Assembly (NCBI GenBank): GCA_963680875.1 | Contig: OY804579.1 | Coordinates: 34,147,804 to 34,211,803, forward strand | Direction: 5' to 3' | DNA from: Bathymodiolus brooksi | Lineage: Eukaryota > Mollusca > Bivalvia > Mytilida > Modiolidae | DNA length: 64,000 nucleotides | Shown: positions 32,401 to 47,400 of the stretch, in pieces | Position numbering within the stretch: position 1 is the stretch's first letter | How the letters are laid out: each line of letters begins with the position of its first letter | Notes under the pieces: model-generated | What the model was told of the DNA's origin: nothing | What the model saw: the letters and a program-made list of their open reading frames with translations, nothing else | Database searches by the model: none | Made by a program: the position numbers and the translations under genes

Positions 32401-35400
32401 TTTCCCCCCAGAAAACCACATCAAAGAGATATAGGTATATTCTAATTCTTATCTGATATATATTTTTTTAAAGAAGTGTAAGAATAGAACAAATGCAAGA
32501 TCATGTAAAAATGCAGATTTTTTACAAAATAAAAAGGTTTATCCAGAAATGTATGTAAATGTACCTATAAATAGTTCAGTGTAATATTTGTAATTAATGA
32601 TTACCAGGGGTTTGTTGTTGAATTTGTGATTAAACTAATCATATGATTAGCCCCAATTACATTTTTAATTCCTAATAATCACATAGTGACATACTTAGCT
32701 AATGCAATGATTAAATTCTGTTACTGAAGCTGTTTGTAATCAATGTATTAACTAATCATATTAATCATTGCATTAGCTAATTATCTCCCATCTCACACCA
32801 AGCATATTTTGATACAACATATGTACATTAAAACAAACATGAAGAAGACAAGTCACAATAAAAGCTAATTGAAATAATATTCTTGAAAATGACCACAAAA
32901 TTAGATTTAGAGGGTTAATATCAGTCCATGGAATTCCAATTCTACCCTATCATCTTGATATATATGTTATTGTATATACTGAACTTACTTTAATATGAAT
33001 CCCAGATGTGCAGATAATATTGTTCAACAAAATCCAAAAGATGGAATTGAAACCCTCCCTTCTCGATACATGTGCTTCAAAATATGACTCCCAGATTTGC
33101 AGATACCAGTGTTCAAACAAGACCCAAGTAATAAGGTGTCTAAAATAAAAGTCTGATATTTCTTTTGACAGGGGCAGCAGAAAGTGGAAAAAGCACCTTA
33201 GTGAAACAGATGAAGATTATTCATCACGATGGTTTCTCCCATGATGAGTTGCTGTCATTCAAGGTACAACCATTTTTAGCTCACCTTGCCAAAGACAATG
33301 TGAGCTTAAATTGCCATCACTTGGCATCCGTCGTCCGTTAACTTTTCACATTTTAATCTTCTCCTCTAAAACCCCTCAGCCAAATGAACTGAAACTTGGT
33401 AGGAAGCATCTATGGAAGGTCCTCTGTAAACTTTTCTCATTTCGTCCTAATCCGTTAACAACATGGCCACCACAGGTGACCATTGTTTCTGATTGGCTGA
33501 ATTTTAAAATTTTTCTCCTCTGAAACCGTTTGGCCAAATGAACCGAAACTTGGTAGGAAGCATCTATGGGTGGTCCTCTATAAAGATTGCTCATTTCGTC
33601 CCGATCCAGTAACATACATGGCCGCCACAGGCAATTCTTGTTTCTGATTGGTTGATTTCTAAAAATCTTCTCTGAAATTGCTTTGCCAAATTATCCGAAA
33701 CATGGTAGGAAGCATCTATGGAAGGTTCTCTGTAAAGATTGCTCATTTCGTCCCGATACGTTAACAAACATGGCCACCACAGGCGACGCTTTTTTCTGAT
33801 TGGCTGATTTTTAAATTCTTCTCCCCTGAAACCGTTTTACCAAATGAACCGAAACTTGGTATGAAGCATCTATGGAAGGTTCTCTATAAAGATTGCTCAT
33901 TTTGTCCTGATCCATTTGCAAACGTGACCGCCACAGGCAATTCTTGTTTCCGATTGGTCGATTTCTAAAAATCTTCAGTCCTCTGAAACAGCTTGGCCAA
34001 AATGGACCAAAACGTGTTAGGAAGCATCTATGGAAGATCCTCTATAGGACTTGCTCATTCCGTTTTGATGCATATACAAACATGGCCATTATAGACAATT
34101 CTTGTTTCTGATTGGTCGATTTCTAAAACAGCTTTTCCTCTGAAACCGCTTGGCCAAATGATATGAAACTTGGTAGTAAGCATGTATGGAAGGTCCTCTA
34201 TAGAGAGGTCTCATTTCGTTTTGATCCATTAACAAACATGGCCACCACAGACAATTCTTGTTTCAGTTCGGTCAATTTCTAAAAATCTTCTTCTCTAAAA
34301 CTGCCTTGCCAAATGAACCGAAATTTGGTGGGAAGCACCTATGGAAGGTTCTGTATTAAGTTTCCTCAAAGCAGAATGAAAGGTGAGCGACACAGGCTCA
34401 GCCCACTGAGCCTCTAGTTGAGCAGATACTATTTATTTGTTGATTTAAAGGAAAATCCTAAAATGTGCAACTACATGTGGGATTCTACTGGAGTACTAAC
34501 AACCTGTAATTTCATATAGAAATTATATGGGCCACTAACAACCTGCAACTTACAATAGCAATTCTAAAAAGCAATTAACAATCAGCAATTTCCTATGGGA
34601 GGCCCCCAAAATTTGAAACCTTCATATATGGATTTCAACAAAATGTTGCTATTGTTTAGCACAAAATCATCGTCCTTCTGTTACCACAGTTACTCAATAC
34701 AGGGAGTAATTGACTACAGATTTAACACAGATTTCAATTAATTCACAAATTGTTGAGTTTCTATGAAGTTTTCATGGCAGATCTTTCTACTACAAAATGG
34801 TGCATTTAGTTATAATAAAAGAGGGGATATTTAAATCCCAAATGACTTTTTTCTCCTTGTGAAATAGTATTTTAATACCTGATACTTCAATGCCGTTTAC
34901 CTTAAATTATATGTTTATTCGATTTTTACTTAAATATACATTAATTCGATAGTAAATATGGACTACTGAATGGCCTTTCTTTTTTCCTGGGCAATTTTAC
35001 GTTCAAATTTAATGTTGAACCAGATAAGTGCAATTCTTTGATTTATTTTATAGGATAATTTATGTGTACACTAAAAATATGTTTCCATTGTTATATTACC
35101 ATGTGTTTTACATGAGTTAAAACAACAATTGAAAACCCTGGGAGTTTGAATAAATTTGTGGAACTAAATGAGATTTTTATTACAGGATTTGCACAAACCA
35201 TTTAATCATTGCATTAATCAATGTATTTCATGTATTCATCTACAAAGTAGTATTGAAAATATTCTGGAAATATTGAAACAAATGCCATCAATACATTATA
35301 TATCTTTAATTCCTATGATTTACCAAAAATGTTTTAACATTATGATTGGAATGTGAATTTGGAGGAAATATGAACAGGGTATGTATAAGACACAAACACT

Positions 35401-38400
35401 GTCTTCAAAACTTCTAGTAAAAACTACGACCCCCTGTGTATGACATATAGTTAGGCTGCCATATGCTTACATGAATCTTTCGTAGAAAAATACTAAATTT
35501 TTGTCCTCAAGTTTTGCTGTTAGTATAATGAAAGACAATACCCCTGTATCATGAGATACATGTATGTTCCTTCATGTACCTTTGTATGTATTTATAAACA
35601 GCCAATAAGGTATTTACAGGAACTTATCAGTAAATGTTTTACTTTAGGATTCCACTAATCTGTACAACAATAGACATGTCAAAATAATCCTTGTAAAAAT
35701 GAAAGTTTATTAAAAATATAAATATTTTTCATACCTTACATTACAAAGGTAGATAATATGACAGGTATAAAGATGATTTACCTGACACTTTATATAGGTA
35801 AGAGGCCTTAGCCTTGTCACATTCCTGTCATATTTGACTATATAATTATTACTATATATGTATAATATATATATTTATCTGCTATTCATATTTTTGCCAT
35901 TCTTTGATATATAACAGGTACTAAATGTGATGTATACTTGTTATTCACTGTCTAAATGTTAGAGTGGTTGGGGGAGGAGGGTATATAGGCATCTTCTTGT
36001 CCTAGTGTCTGTCATACATTGAATGTGTATGGGGGTTATGGGTTGGGTTATGGTATTTAACACCACTTTCAACAATATTTCAGTTATATCGTGGCAGTCA
36101 GTTTTTATTGAGGGAGGAAACCGGAGAGACTGAAGAGAACCACTGACCTGCCGCAAGTCTTTGACAAACTTTATCACATAATGTTGTATCGAGTACACCT
36201 CACCATAAACAGGGTTCGAACTCACAACTTTATTGGTGATAGGCACTGATAGCTGCAGAACCGTAGCCGTTCCACAGCTAAGGCACTGATTGCATAGGTA
36301 ATTGTAAATCCAACAACCATACAATCACGACCACGAAGGCCCCTTTGAATATGTATATATACAAAGAAAACTTATCATTTTGTTGAACATTGTTTTGCCA
36401 GAACATTCCTAAAGTCTTATTCTATTTATTAAGTTCCATTTGTCATATTTTGAAGGGGAAAATCTTGGTATCTAATTGTTAAATAAATCTTGGAATTTAA
36501 AAGTTGTGTTTAAAATATATTGTAATATTTTTATGAATTTTGAAATTTTGTTTTACATGGTCATGTTGAAGTCCAATGGTCATGACTTACGATCAGACTA
36601 TCAGACTTTCTTAGTATTCAACCTATGTGTAGTACATTGTACTAGTACTACAAATGTACCATATTTTACTTTGAGTTATCTATAATAAACTAATATAATT
36701 AGTACTACAAATGTACCATATTTTACTTTGAGTTATCTATAATAAACTAATATAATTAGTACTACAAATGTACCATATTTTACTTTGAGTTATCTATAAT
36801 AAACTAATATAATTAGTACTACAAATGTACCATATTTTACTTTGAGTTATCTATAATAAACTAATATAATTAGTACTACAAATGTAGTACCATATTTTAC
36901 TTTGAGTTATCCATATTGCACTAATTTAATTCATTTTAAACTATTTTCAACTTTTATCTGTCTGCAAATTTTATATATGCAACTACAATTAATTTAATGA
37001 AGTGTTTTCGGTAGTTTGGCTAAAAGAATATTTACCAGTAATTCTTGTAAAAAAAAATAGTTTTGATAATATAAATACCATATTGAGAAATATAGATTCT
37101 GCTACCAGTAGATTATGATATTTCTTCACATATGAGATAGTATGGAGAGAGGAGATATATCGTAATCCAAAGGTAGTAGAAGGAGAACATATGAGATAGT
37201 ATGGAGAGTGGAGATATATCGTAATCTAATGGTAGTAGAAGGAGAACATATGAGATAGTATGGAGAGTGGAGATATATCATAATCCAATGGTAGTAGAAG
37301 GAGAACATATGAGATAGTATGGAGAGTGGAGATATATCGTAATCCAATGGTAGTAGAAGGAGAACATATGAGATAGTATGGAGAGTGGAGATATATCGTA
37401 ATCCAATGGTAGTAGAAGGAGAACATATGAGATAGTATGGAGAGTGGAGATATATCATAATCCAATGGTAGTAGAAGGAGAACATATGAGATAGTATGGA
37501 GAGTGGAGATATATCGTAATCTAATGGTAGTAGAAGGAGAACATATGAGATAGTATGGAGAGTGGAGATATATCGTAATCCAATGGTAGTAGAAGGAGAA
37601 CATATGAGATAGTATGGAGAGTGGAGATATATCGTAATCCAATGGTAATAGAAGGAGAACATATGAGATAGTATGGAGAGTGGAGATATATCATAATCCA
37701 ATGGTAGTAGCAGGAGAACATATGAGATAGTATGGAGAGAGGAGATATATCGTAATCCAATGGTAGTAGAAGGAGAACATATGAGATAGTATGGAGAGTG
37801 GAGATATATCATAATCCAATGGTAGTAGAAGGAGAACATATGAGATAGTATGGAGAGTGGAGATATATCATAATCCAATGGTAGTAGAAGGAGAACATAT
37901 GAGATAGTATGGAGAATGGAGATATATCGTAATCCAATGGTAGTAGAAGGAGAACATATGAGATAGTATGGAGAGTGGAGATATATCATAATCCAATGGT
38001 AGTAGAAGGAGAACATATGAGATAGTATGAGAGTGGAGATATATCGTAATCCAATGGTAGTAGAAGGAGAACATATGAGATAGTATGGAGAGAGGAGATA
38101 TATCGTAATCCAATAGTAGTAGAAGGAGAACATATGAGATAGTATGGAGAGTGGAGATATATCGTAATCTAATGGTAGTAGAAGGAGATATTTCGTAATC
38201 CAATGGTAGTAGAAGGAGAACATATGAGATAGTATGGAGAGTGGAGATATATCGTAATCCAATGGTAGTAAAAGGAGAACATATGAGATAGTATGGAGAG
38301 TGAAGATATATCTTAATCCAATGGTAGTAGAAGGAGAACATATGAGATAGTATGGAGAGTGGAGATATATCGTAATCCAATGGTAATAGAAGGAGAACAT

Positions 38401-41400
38401 ATGAGATAGTATGGAGAGTGGAGATATATCATAATCCAATGGTAGTAGAAGGAGAACATATGAGATAGTATATCGTAATCCAATGGTAGTAGAAGGAGAA
38501 CATATGAGATAGTATGGAGAGTGGAGATATATCGTAATCCAATGGTAGTAGAAGGAGAACATATGAGATAGTACGGAGAGTGGAGATATATCGTAATCCA
38601 ATGGTAGTAGAAGGAGAACATATGAGATAGTATGGAGAGTGGAGATATATCGTAATCCAATGGTAGTAGAAGGAGAACATATGAGATAGTATGGAGAGTG
38701 GAGATATATCGTAATCCAATGGTAGTAGAAGGAGAACATATGAGATAGTATGGAGAGTGGAGATATATCGTAATCTAATGGTAGTAGAAGGAGATATTTC
38801 GTAATCCAATGGTAGTAGAAGGAGAACATATGAGATAGTATGGAGAGTGGAGATATATCGTAATCCAATGGTAGTAGAAGGAGAACATATGAGATAGTAT
38901 GGAGAGAGGAGATATATCGTAATCCAATGGTAGTAGAAGGAGAACATATGAGATAGTATGGAGAGAGGAGATATATCGTAATCCAATGGTAGTAGAAGGA
39001 AATATTTCGTAATCCAATGGTAGTAGAAGGAGAACATATGAGATAGTATGGAGAGAGGAGATACATCGTAATCCAATGGTAGTAGAAGGAGAACATATGA
39101 GATAGTATGGAGAGAGGAGATACATCGTAATCCAATGGTAGTAGAAGGAGAACATATGAGATAGTATGGAGAGAGGAGATATATCGTAATCCAATGGTAG
39201 TAGAAGGAGATATTTCGTAATCCAATGGTAGTAGAAGGAGAACATATGAGATAGTATGGAGAGTGGAGATATATCGTAATCCAATGGTAGTAGAAGGAGA
39301 ACATATGAGATAGTATGGAGAGTGGAGATATATCGTAATCCAATGGTAGTAGAAGGAGAACATATGAGATAGTATGGAGAGTGGAGATATATCGTAATCC
39401 AATGGTAATAGAAGGAGAACATATGAGATAGTATGGAGAGTGGAGATATATCGTAATCCAATGGTAGTAGAAGGAGAACATATGAGATAGTATGGAGAGT
39501 GGAGATATACCGTAATCTAATGGTAGTAGAAGGAGAACATATGAGATAGTATGGAGAGTGGAGATATATCGTAATCCAATGGTAGTAGAAGGAGAATCTG
39601 TTTCTCCTATCACCGAAACATCATAAATATATTTGAGTTGTAAAATATCATAATCCAATGGTGGTAGAAGGAAGCTTTTCTTGAAACCACAGCATAAAAA
39701 TATACTTGAGTAGTTAATTTTCATCATTAATGACCGTCGAAAGGAAATCGGCTTCAATTCTCATGCAGAAATTGAACCACATGGTGATTAAAAATATTAC
39801 AACAATTTAACTAACAGGTAAAACGTCCTAAGAATTGGAGAAATTATTTTTCATTGGCAGCATAATTATGTTAAACAAGTTTGTGGAGAATCGTTGAACA
39901 GTGTTTGATTTTTTTATTTAGTCATAGTGTTGGTTGTTAATATACCTGTAGATTATTGACTTTTGTGGAATGTTGAAAATTTACCTTGAAAATAAAAAAA
40001 TGTTTATTAGAAAAGTGAATAGTCGTTGGCTTGGTTAAATCAGACAAAAAATATTTATTCAAGATCAATCATCTTATCTGAAATATTCATAAAAAAATCG
40101 TTATAAAAATTATTTGGTTAAATGTACTAGGAGCAATCAGGTGAAAAGTCCCTAAGGACATACCTGTGCAGGTAAAAATTAAATTCTCAATAATATTGGA
40201 TTTGTTATTGTCAATTAAGTATATTTTTACACAGATTACTGTCTGTGGGTAGACAAAATTTAAATCGAAAAGAAAAAACTCTTGTCATATGCATGAGTTA
40301 AGCTAAATGTTTTCTTATATATACAAGTACTGTTTGTACGTTTTGTACCATATATGTATTTTATGCATAAAATGGACCAATAGGAAAGTCGGGTTTAGGT
40401 GGTGGAAATATATATGTGTGAACAAATTTGTTCGGGACCCATTATGGCCATAATATTTGTTCCTTTAGATAATTTATTAGAAGAAATAAATGTCGTAATA
40501 TTTTTTCGTTTGAAGAAGAGTTTGAAGATACCAAAGGGATAATCAGAATTTGTAAATGGAAGAAGGACATACAGCACAATGGCCAAAAGGACAAACAACG
40601 ATCTACAAAACATACACATAAAACTAAAGATCGAGTAACACGAACCCCACTAAACACCGGGGTGATGAATATTTGTTTCATTTCAAACAAATGTTATGTC
40701 GGAAATAAATCTATTTCATCACATACAGGGTATGTATCGGTACATGATATCATCCAAATCTAATGTTTTATTGTAAGATTTTGATCTACCATGTTTTTAG
40801 TTTGTTTAATTAATAACGGTTTGATGAACTATCTATGATAATTAACATAGCTGACCTTTGACTCATAAATCATGTGGTTTATATAGTGTTTATATTACTG
40901 ATTAAAGACATGACAAGATCTGTTCTGTCGCCATTCAAAAGAAAAAAAAAAGAAAAATCCAAACATGTTTTTCAATATTTGTAATTATTTAGAATTTAGG
41001 AGTGTTTTAAGAATTGGAGAAAAATTATTTAAAAAAGGACATATCAGTATCAGGAATATGGATCCTGTTTACTTATTGTACTTTTAATTTTAAACTTCTT
41101 TTCTATTTATGTTGTCCCAACATTCAAGGCCATAGTTTATGCTACATGTGTATGTGACTAACCAATGGGTAAAATATCAAGTTGTGTGGTGTAAGATGAC
41201 ATAATATCTCTTTGGTTTCTCTCGACCAGTTAAAGAAATCAAGCTTAGTATAAAAAAAAACCTCCCATATTAATAACTTCACAATTTTATTGCAGAAATA
41301 TCTGTCTGCTTCAAATACTCCTTGAAAAAGAGGAATTTAAAAAGGGAATTACAACAACATGAAAATATATAAATCCCCATTTTATTTATGAAGCATATTA

Positions 41401-44400
41401 CAATGTACCAAAGAAATAAAAATTTGTACTGTGAAATTTTATCGTGTGTGTTGTACAAAACGTCATATTATATTCAGAAAGATAAGAAAAACTTCTTTTT
41501 TTATTTTCAGCCTGCAGTATTGGACAATTTACTAGGCTCTATGAAGTATGTCTTGACCGGAATGGGGCTGTTGCGCATTAACCTAGAAAATCCAAAGAAT
41601 AGGGTATGTTATTGATAAAAATACCCAGAACAGACAAAAAATAAACTGCACTTTAAAAAAACATAAAGTTTACAACAATTTAGTTGTAAAATTTCTTATT
41701 AGTTTAAAATCTGTCTGCCTTTCTTAGTATTCGTGGGTTACTGTGACAATATCAGAACTAATGTTGACCTGGAGGGGCAGTCGGGGTCGTGATCGTATGG
41801 TAGCTGGATTTACAACTACCTGTACAATCAGTCCATATCACCACTAAAGTTGTGAGTTTGAAACCCATTCATGGCGAAGTGTACTTGATACAAAATTACG
41901 TGATAAAGTTTGTCAGTGACTTGCGACAGGTCGGTTGTTTTCTCCGGGTACTCCAGTTTCCTCCACCAGTAAAACTGACTGCCACGATATAACTGAAATA
42001 TTGTTGAAAGTGGCATTAAACACCATACCCTAACCTCTAATTACTGTTTTTATGTCCCCGTCACTAAGTGGCCGGGACATATAGTATTACTCATGTCCGT
42101 AATTCCGAAATAAAACAGTTGCGACCACTTTTTTTCGCTATACTTTGATATATTGACTTGATATTTGGTATGTGTGGTATGTGGGTGTATAATGATAAGT
42201 TACAGATCAAGTGTACGTTTCGTTCCAGTCCAATGATCTTTGGCCGAGTTATGGCCCTTGGACTTTGAAATTTGGCCAAATATTTAGTTGTCACCACTTT
42301 TTTTTGCTATGCTTGGAGATATTGACTCGATGTTTGGTATATGAGTGTATAATGATGAGTTACAGATCAAGTTTACATTTTGTTCCAGTCCAATGATTTT
42401 TGGCCGAGTTATGGCCCTTAGACTTTGAAATTTGGTCTAATATTTAGTTGTCATCACTTTTTTGCGCTATGCTTGGAGATATTGACTTGATTTTTGTTAT
42501 ATGAGTGTATAGTGATGAGTTACAGATCAAGTTTGCTTTCGTTCTGGTCCAATGATTTTTGGCCGAGTTATGGCCCTTGGACTTTGAAATTTGGCCAAAT
42601 ATTTAGTTGTCACCACTTTTTTTTGCTATGCTTGGAGATATTGACTCGATGTTTGGTATATGAGTGTATAATGATGAGTTACAGATCAAGTTTACATTTT
42701 GTTCCAGTCCAATGATTTTTGGCCGAGTTATGGCCCTTAGACTTTGAAATTTGGTCTAATATTTAGTTGTCATCACTTTTTTGCGCTATGCTTGGAGATA
42801 TTGACTTGATTTTTGTTATATGAGTGTATAGTGATGAGTTACAGATCAAGTTTGCTTTCGTTCTGGTCCAATGATTTTTGGCCGAGTTATGGCCCTTGGA
42901 CATTGAAATTTGGCCAAATATATAGTTGTCACCACTTTATTTCACTATATGAATTTGAGATATTGACTTGATTTTTGGTATGAGAGTGTATAATCATAAG
43001 TTACAGATCAACTTTGAAATTCATTTGTTATTCTTAACCTATTACTGAGGGAATTAAAAAAGGGTGAAACTTTTGCGAGCCTCCTTAATATTCACGGCGG
43101 GGACATTCGTGTCATTCCGACACATCTAGTTTTTAGAAGCATATTGCAGAAATATTGTTAAGCTATATTTCAAGGACTATTTTCAATACAATGGGTTTTT
43201 TTATTTGATTTCTGGTTCACAATTTGTTTTCTTTTATATAACAAGTTTTCATGACAATGATGTCCAGCTGTTTTCTACAACAGAAGATAAAAGTCAGTTA
43301 TGGGGAAAAGATTTGTGATACATGATCCCTCATACTAGGAAAATGAACTCAAATGTATGCAACTTTATAAACTTTAAATTGAAATTTAATAGGAAAATTA
43401 AAAGCCTTTTTAAAATATATGATAAGATATTACTAAAGTTAATTGTACATCATTCTGTTATATTGAAATTAAATAAGGTCACTGTGGCATAACAAAGTTG
43501 TAAAACAATTCTCATTTTATGTCAAAATTTTTATGATGACATATGTTAAAAAAGTTCATTATAGTGTGAGAAGCAAGTTAATTCAGTACTTGGCTTTTAT
43601 CATTGTTTATGGACAGAACATAAATATACCAGTTTGGTGTTAACTGATATCAAATGGCTGGGTGACTATAAAAAGAAAGTGTTAAAGAGAAATCTGGTGT
43701 AATATCATTTTATTGTTGAATTTAGATTTAAAACAGGATGACCCAGAATTATCTACATTACAAACATGATGTAAAAAAACCAACTAGAGGCTCACTCCCA
43801 CCCTGTATCTCTCACGTGGTTGTTCACACAGTCTGGGTTCAATAATAGTGCAGGTGTTTGTAGTTTCTGAGAATAAGTTTTTCTTAGTTCACCTGGACCA
43901 AAGGTCCAGGTGAACTATTGCCATCACTTGGCGTCCGTCGTCCGTCGTCTGTTGTCTGTCGTCTGTTGTCTGTCGTCTAAACTTTTCACATTTCAAGCTT
44001 CTTCTCCGAAACCACTGGGCCGATTGGAACCAAACTTAGCAGGAATGTTCCTTGGATGGTCCTCTACAAAGTTACTGTTTTTCGTTCCAGTCGGATATTC
44101 AATATGGCTTCCAGGGCCAATAATATTGCTCTGATTGGCTGAAACTAATGAACTGACTGAACCCAAACTGTAAATGAATGATCATTGGAATGTCCTTTAC
44201 CAAGTTTCTGTTTTTTATGCCGATCGGAAATCCAAGATGGCCACCATCGCAGGACATAGATTAACATTGGACCCTATGGGAAAATGTTCAAATGCCTTCT
44301 TCTCAGAAACTACAAATATGATTAAAGCCAAACTGTACATGAATGTTCATTGGACGGTCTTCTACAATCTCAAGGTTTTTTGTTCCGATATGAAATTCAA

Positions 44401-47400
44401 AATGCGGCTACGGCAGGACTTAGTTTAACATTGGACCCTATGGGAAAAATGTTTCAAAATGCTTCTTCTCTGAAACCACTTGGACAGTTTAAACCAAACT
44501 GCCCAGGAATGATCATTGGAAGGTCCTCTACAAAGTTCATGTTTTTTATGTCGATCGGAAATCCAAGATGGCCGCCACCGCAATACATAGATTAACATTG
44601 GACCCTATGGGAAAATGTTCAAATGCCTTCTTCTCAGAAGCTACAAATATTATTAAAGCCAAACTGTACATGAATGTTCATTGGATGGTCCTCTACAAAC
44701 TTTACGTTTTTTGTTCCGATATGAAATTCGAAATGGCGGCTACGGCAGGACTTAGTTTAACATTGGACCCTATGAGGAAAATGTTTCAAAACGCTTCTTC
44801 TCTGAAACCGCTAGGACAGTTGAAACCAAACTGCCCAGGAATGATCATTGGAAGGTTCTCTACAAATTTTATGTTTTTTATGCCGATCGGAAATCCAAGA
44901 TGGCCGCCACCGTAATACATAGATTAACATTGGACCCTATGGGAAAATGTTCAAATGCCTTCTTCTCAGAAACTGCAAATATTATTAAAGCCAAACTGTA
45001 CATGAATGTTCATTGGATGGCCCTCTACAAACTTTACGTTTTTTGTTCTGATATGAAATTCCAAATGGCGGCTACGGCAGGACTTAGTTTAACATTGGAC
45101 CCTATGGGGAAAATGTTTCAAAACGCTTCTTCTCTGAAACCACTTGGACAATTGAAACCAAACTGCCCAGGAATGATCATTGGAAGGTCCTCTACGAAGC
45201 TTATGTTTTTTAAGTCGATCGGAAATCCAAGATGGCCACCACCACAATACATAGATTAACATTGGACCCTATGGGAAAATGTTCAAATGCCTTCTTCTCA
45301 GAAACTACAAATATTATTAAAGCCAAACTGTACATGAATGTTCATTAGATGGTCCTCTACAAACTTTACGTTTTTTGTTCCGGTATGAAATTCAAAATGG
45401 CGGCTACGGCAGGACTTAGTTTAACATTGGACCCTATGGGGAAAATGTTTCAAAACGCTTCTTCTCTGAAACCGCTAGGACAGTTGAAACCAAACTGCCC
45501 AGGAATGATCATTGGAAGGTCCTCTACAAAGTTTATGTTTTTTATGTCGATCGGAAATCCAAGATGGCCGCCACCGCAATACATAGATTAACATTGGACC
45601 CTATGGGAAAATGTTCAAATGCCTTCTTCTCAGAAGCTACAAATATTATTAAAGCCAAACTGTACATGAATGTTCATTGGATGGTCCTCTACAAACTTTA
45701 CGTTTTTTGTTCCGATATGAAATTCGAAATGGCGGCTACGGCAGGACTTAGTTTAACATTGGACCCTATGGGGAAAATGTTTCAAAACGCTTCTTCTCTG
45801 AAACCGCTAGGACAGTTGAAACCAAACTGCCCAGGAATGATCATTGGAAGGTTCTCTACAAATTTCATGTTTTTTATGCCGATCGGAAATCCAAGATGGC
45901 CGCCACCGTAATACATAGATTAACATTGGACCCTATGGGAAAATGTTCAAATGCCTTCTTCTCAGAAACTGCAAATATTATTAAAGCCAAACTGTACATG
46001 AATGTTCATTGGATGGTCCTCTACAAACTTTACGTTTTTTGTTCCGATATGAAATTCAAAATGGCGGCTACGGCAGGACTTAGTTTAACATTGGACCCTA
46101 TGGGAAAAATGTTTCAAAACGCTTCTTCTCTGAAACCACTTGGACAATTGAAACCAAACTGCCCAGGAATGATCATTGGAAGGTCCTCTACGAAGTTTAT
46201 GTTTTTTAAGTCGATCGGAAATCCAAGATGGCCGCCACCACAATACATAGATTAACATTGGACCCTATGGGAAAATGTTCAAATGCCTTCTTCTCAGAAA
46301 CTACAAATATTATTAAAGCCAAACTGTACATGAATGTTCATTGGATGGTCCTCTACAAACTTTACGTTTTTTGTTCCGATATGAAATTCAAAATGGCGGT
46401 TACGGCAGGACTTGTTTAACATTGGACCCTATGGGAAAAATGTTTCAAAACACTTCTTCTCTGAAACCAAACTGCCCAGGAATGATCATTGGAAGGTCCT
46501 CTGTTTTTTATGCCGATCGGAAATCCAAGATGGCTGCCACCACAGGTCATAGTATTAACACAGGACCATATCGGGAAAATACAGAAATATCTTCTTCTCT
46601 GAAGCTATTGCACTGATTGAACCTAAACTATGCATCAATCATTGGAAGGTCCTTTACAAACTTTGTGTTTTTTATGTTGATCGTAATTCCAAGATGACTA
46701 CCACTGCAGGACATAGTTTTTACATAGGACCAATTGGTTTTTAGCTCACCTGGCCTTTAGGCCATGTGAGCTATTGTCATCACTTTTCGTCCGTCCGTCA
46801 ACATTTCACATTTTAATCTTCTCCTCAGAAACCACTGGACCAATTGCAACCAAACTTTGGTGGAATGGTCCTTGGATGGCCCCCTTTCAAAATTGGGTCC
46901 GGTGATCCCGACTTCCAACCAAGATGGCCGCCAAGCTAAAAATAGAAAAAAGGGGGGATGAAATTTTAATTGTCCATTGCTGCTTTAGTGTAAGTCAAAA
47001 TGAGCTCAAATTTTAACTGCAGCTACATGGCAATGAGTAGTTTAACATATATTCCGGGTTTTTCTGTGCAATTTTTCTTTCAGCCGATATATACCGATTA
47101 TGCAAATTAGGCATATTTTGATAAAAGATCACATTTAAATCTTCTCCTCTGAAACCGCTGAACCAAATTAAACCAAACCTGGCAGGGATGGTCCCTGGGT
47201 GGGTCCCTTTCAAAATTGTGTCCGACAGCCCCGCCCTCCATTCAAGATGGCCTCTGTTACTAAAAATAGAAATTTCTTCAAATGGCCAAAACTGCTCTGT
47301 GTAAGCATAATGATGAGCTTTTTAGAATATATTACAGGATTTTTTATGAACTTTGAACTTTTGCCGATTTTGACCGATTATGCAAATTAGAAAAAAGGGG

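Larger units (their letters stand above)
17496..33171 (+). other. G-alpha intron 1 (15.7 kb)
   Basis: Phase-1 intron. Most of its length is repeat-derived: TTAA MITE, SINE, the 45-bp and 22-bp arrays, palindromes, an expanded TA MITE, a Harbinger remnant and others listed separately. The stretches 19000-19760, 23746-24930, 25332-26400 and 28460-29840 show no feature I can name. Confidence 0.85.

Noticed and set aside
37126..39757. Minus-strand frames of 442 and 758 codons with [14 protein letters not shown] repeats
   Set aside because: The 59-bp unit opens all three frames in turn (177-bp period); the peptide is the same in each frame and the shortened units do not preserve any frame.
44174..46616. 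Series of plus-strand frames of 80-119 codons (MAAT...PRWPPP)
   Set aside because: They recur with the 332-bp repeat units of M3, overlap in different frames, and lack any known domain.
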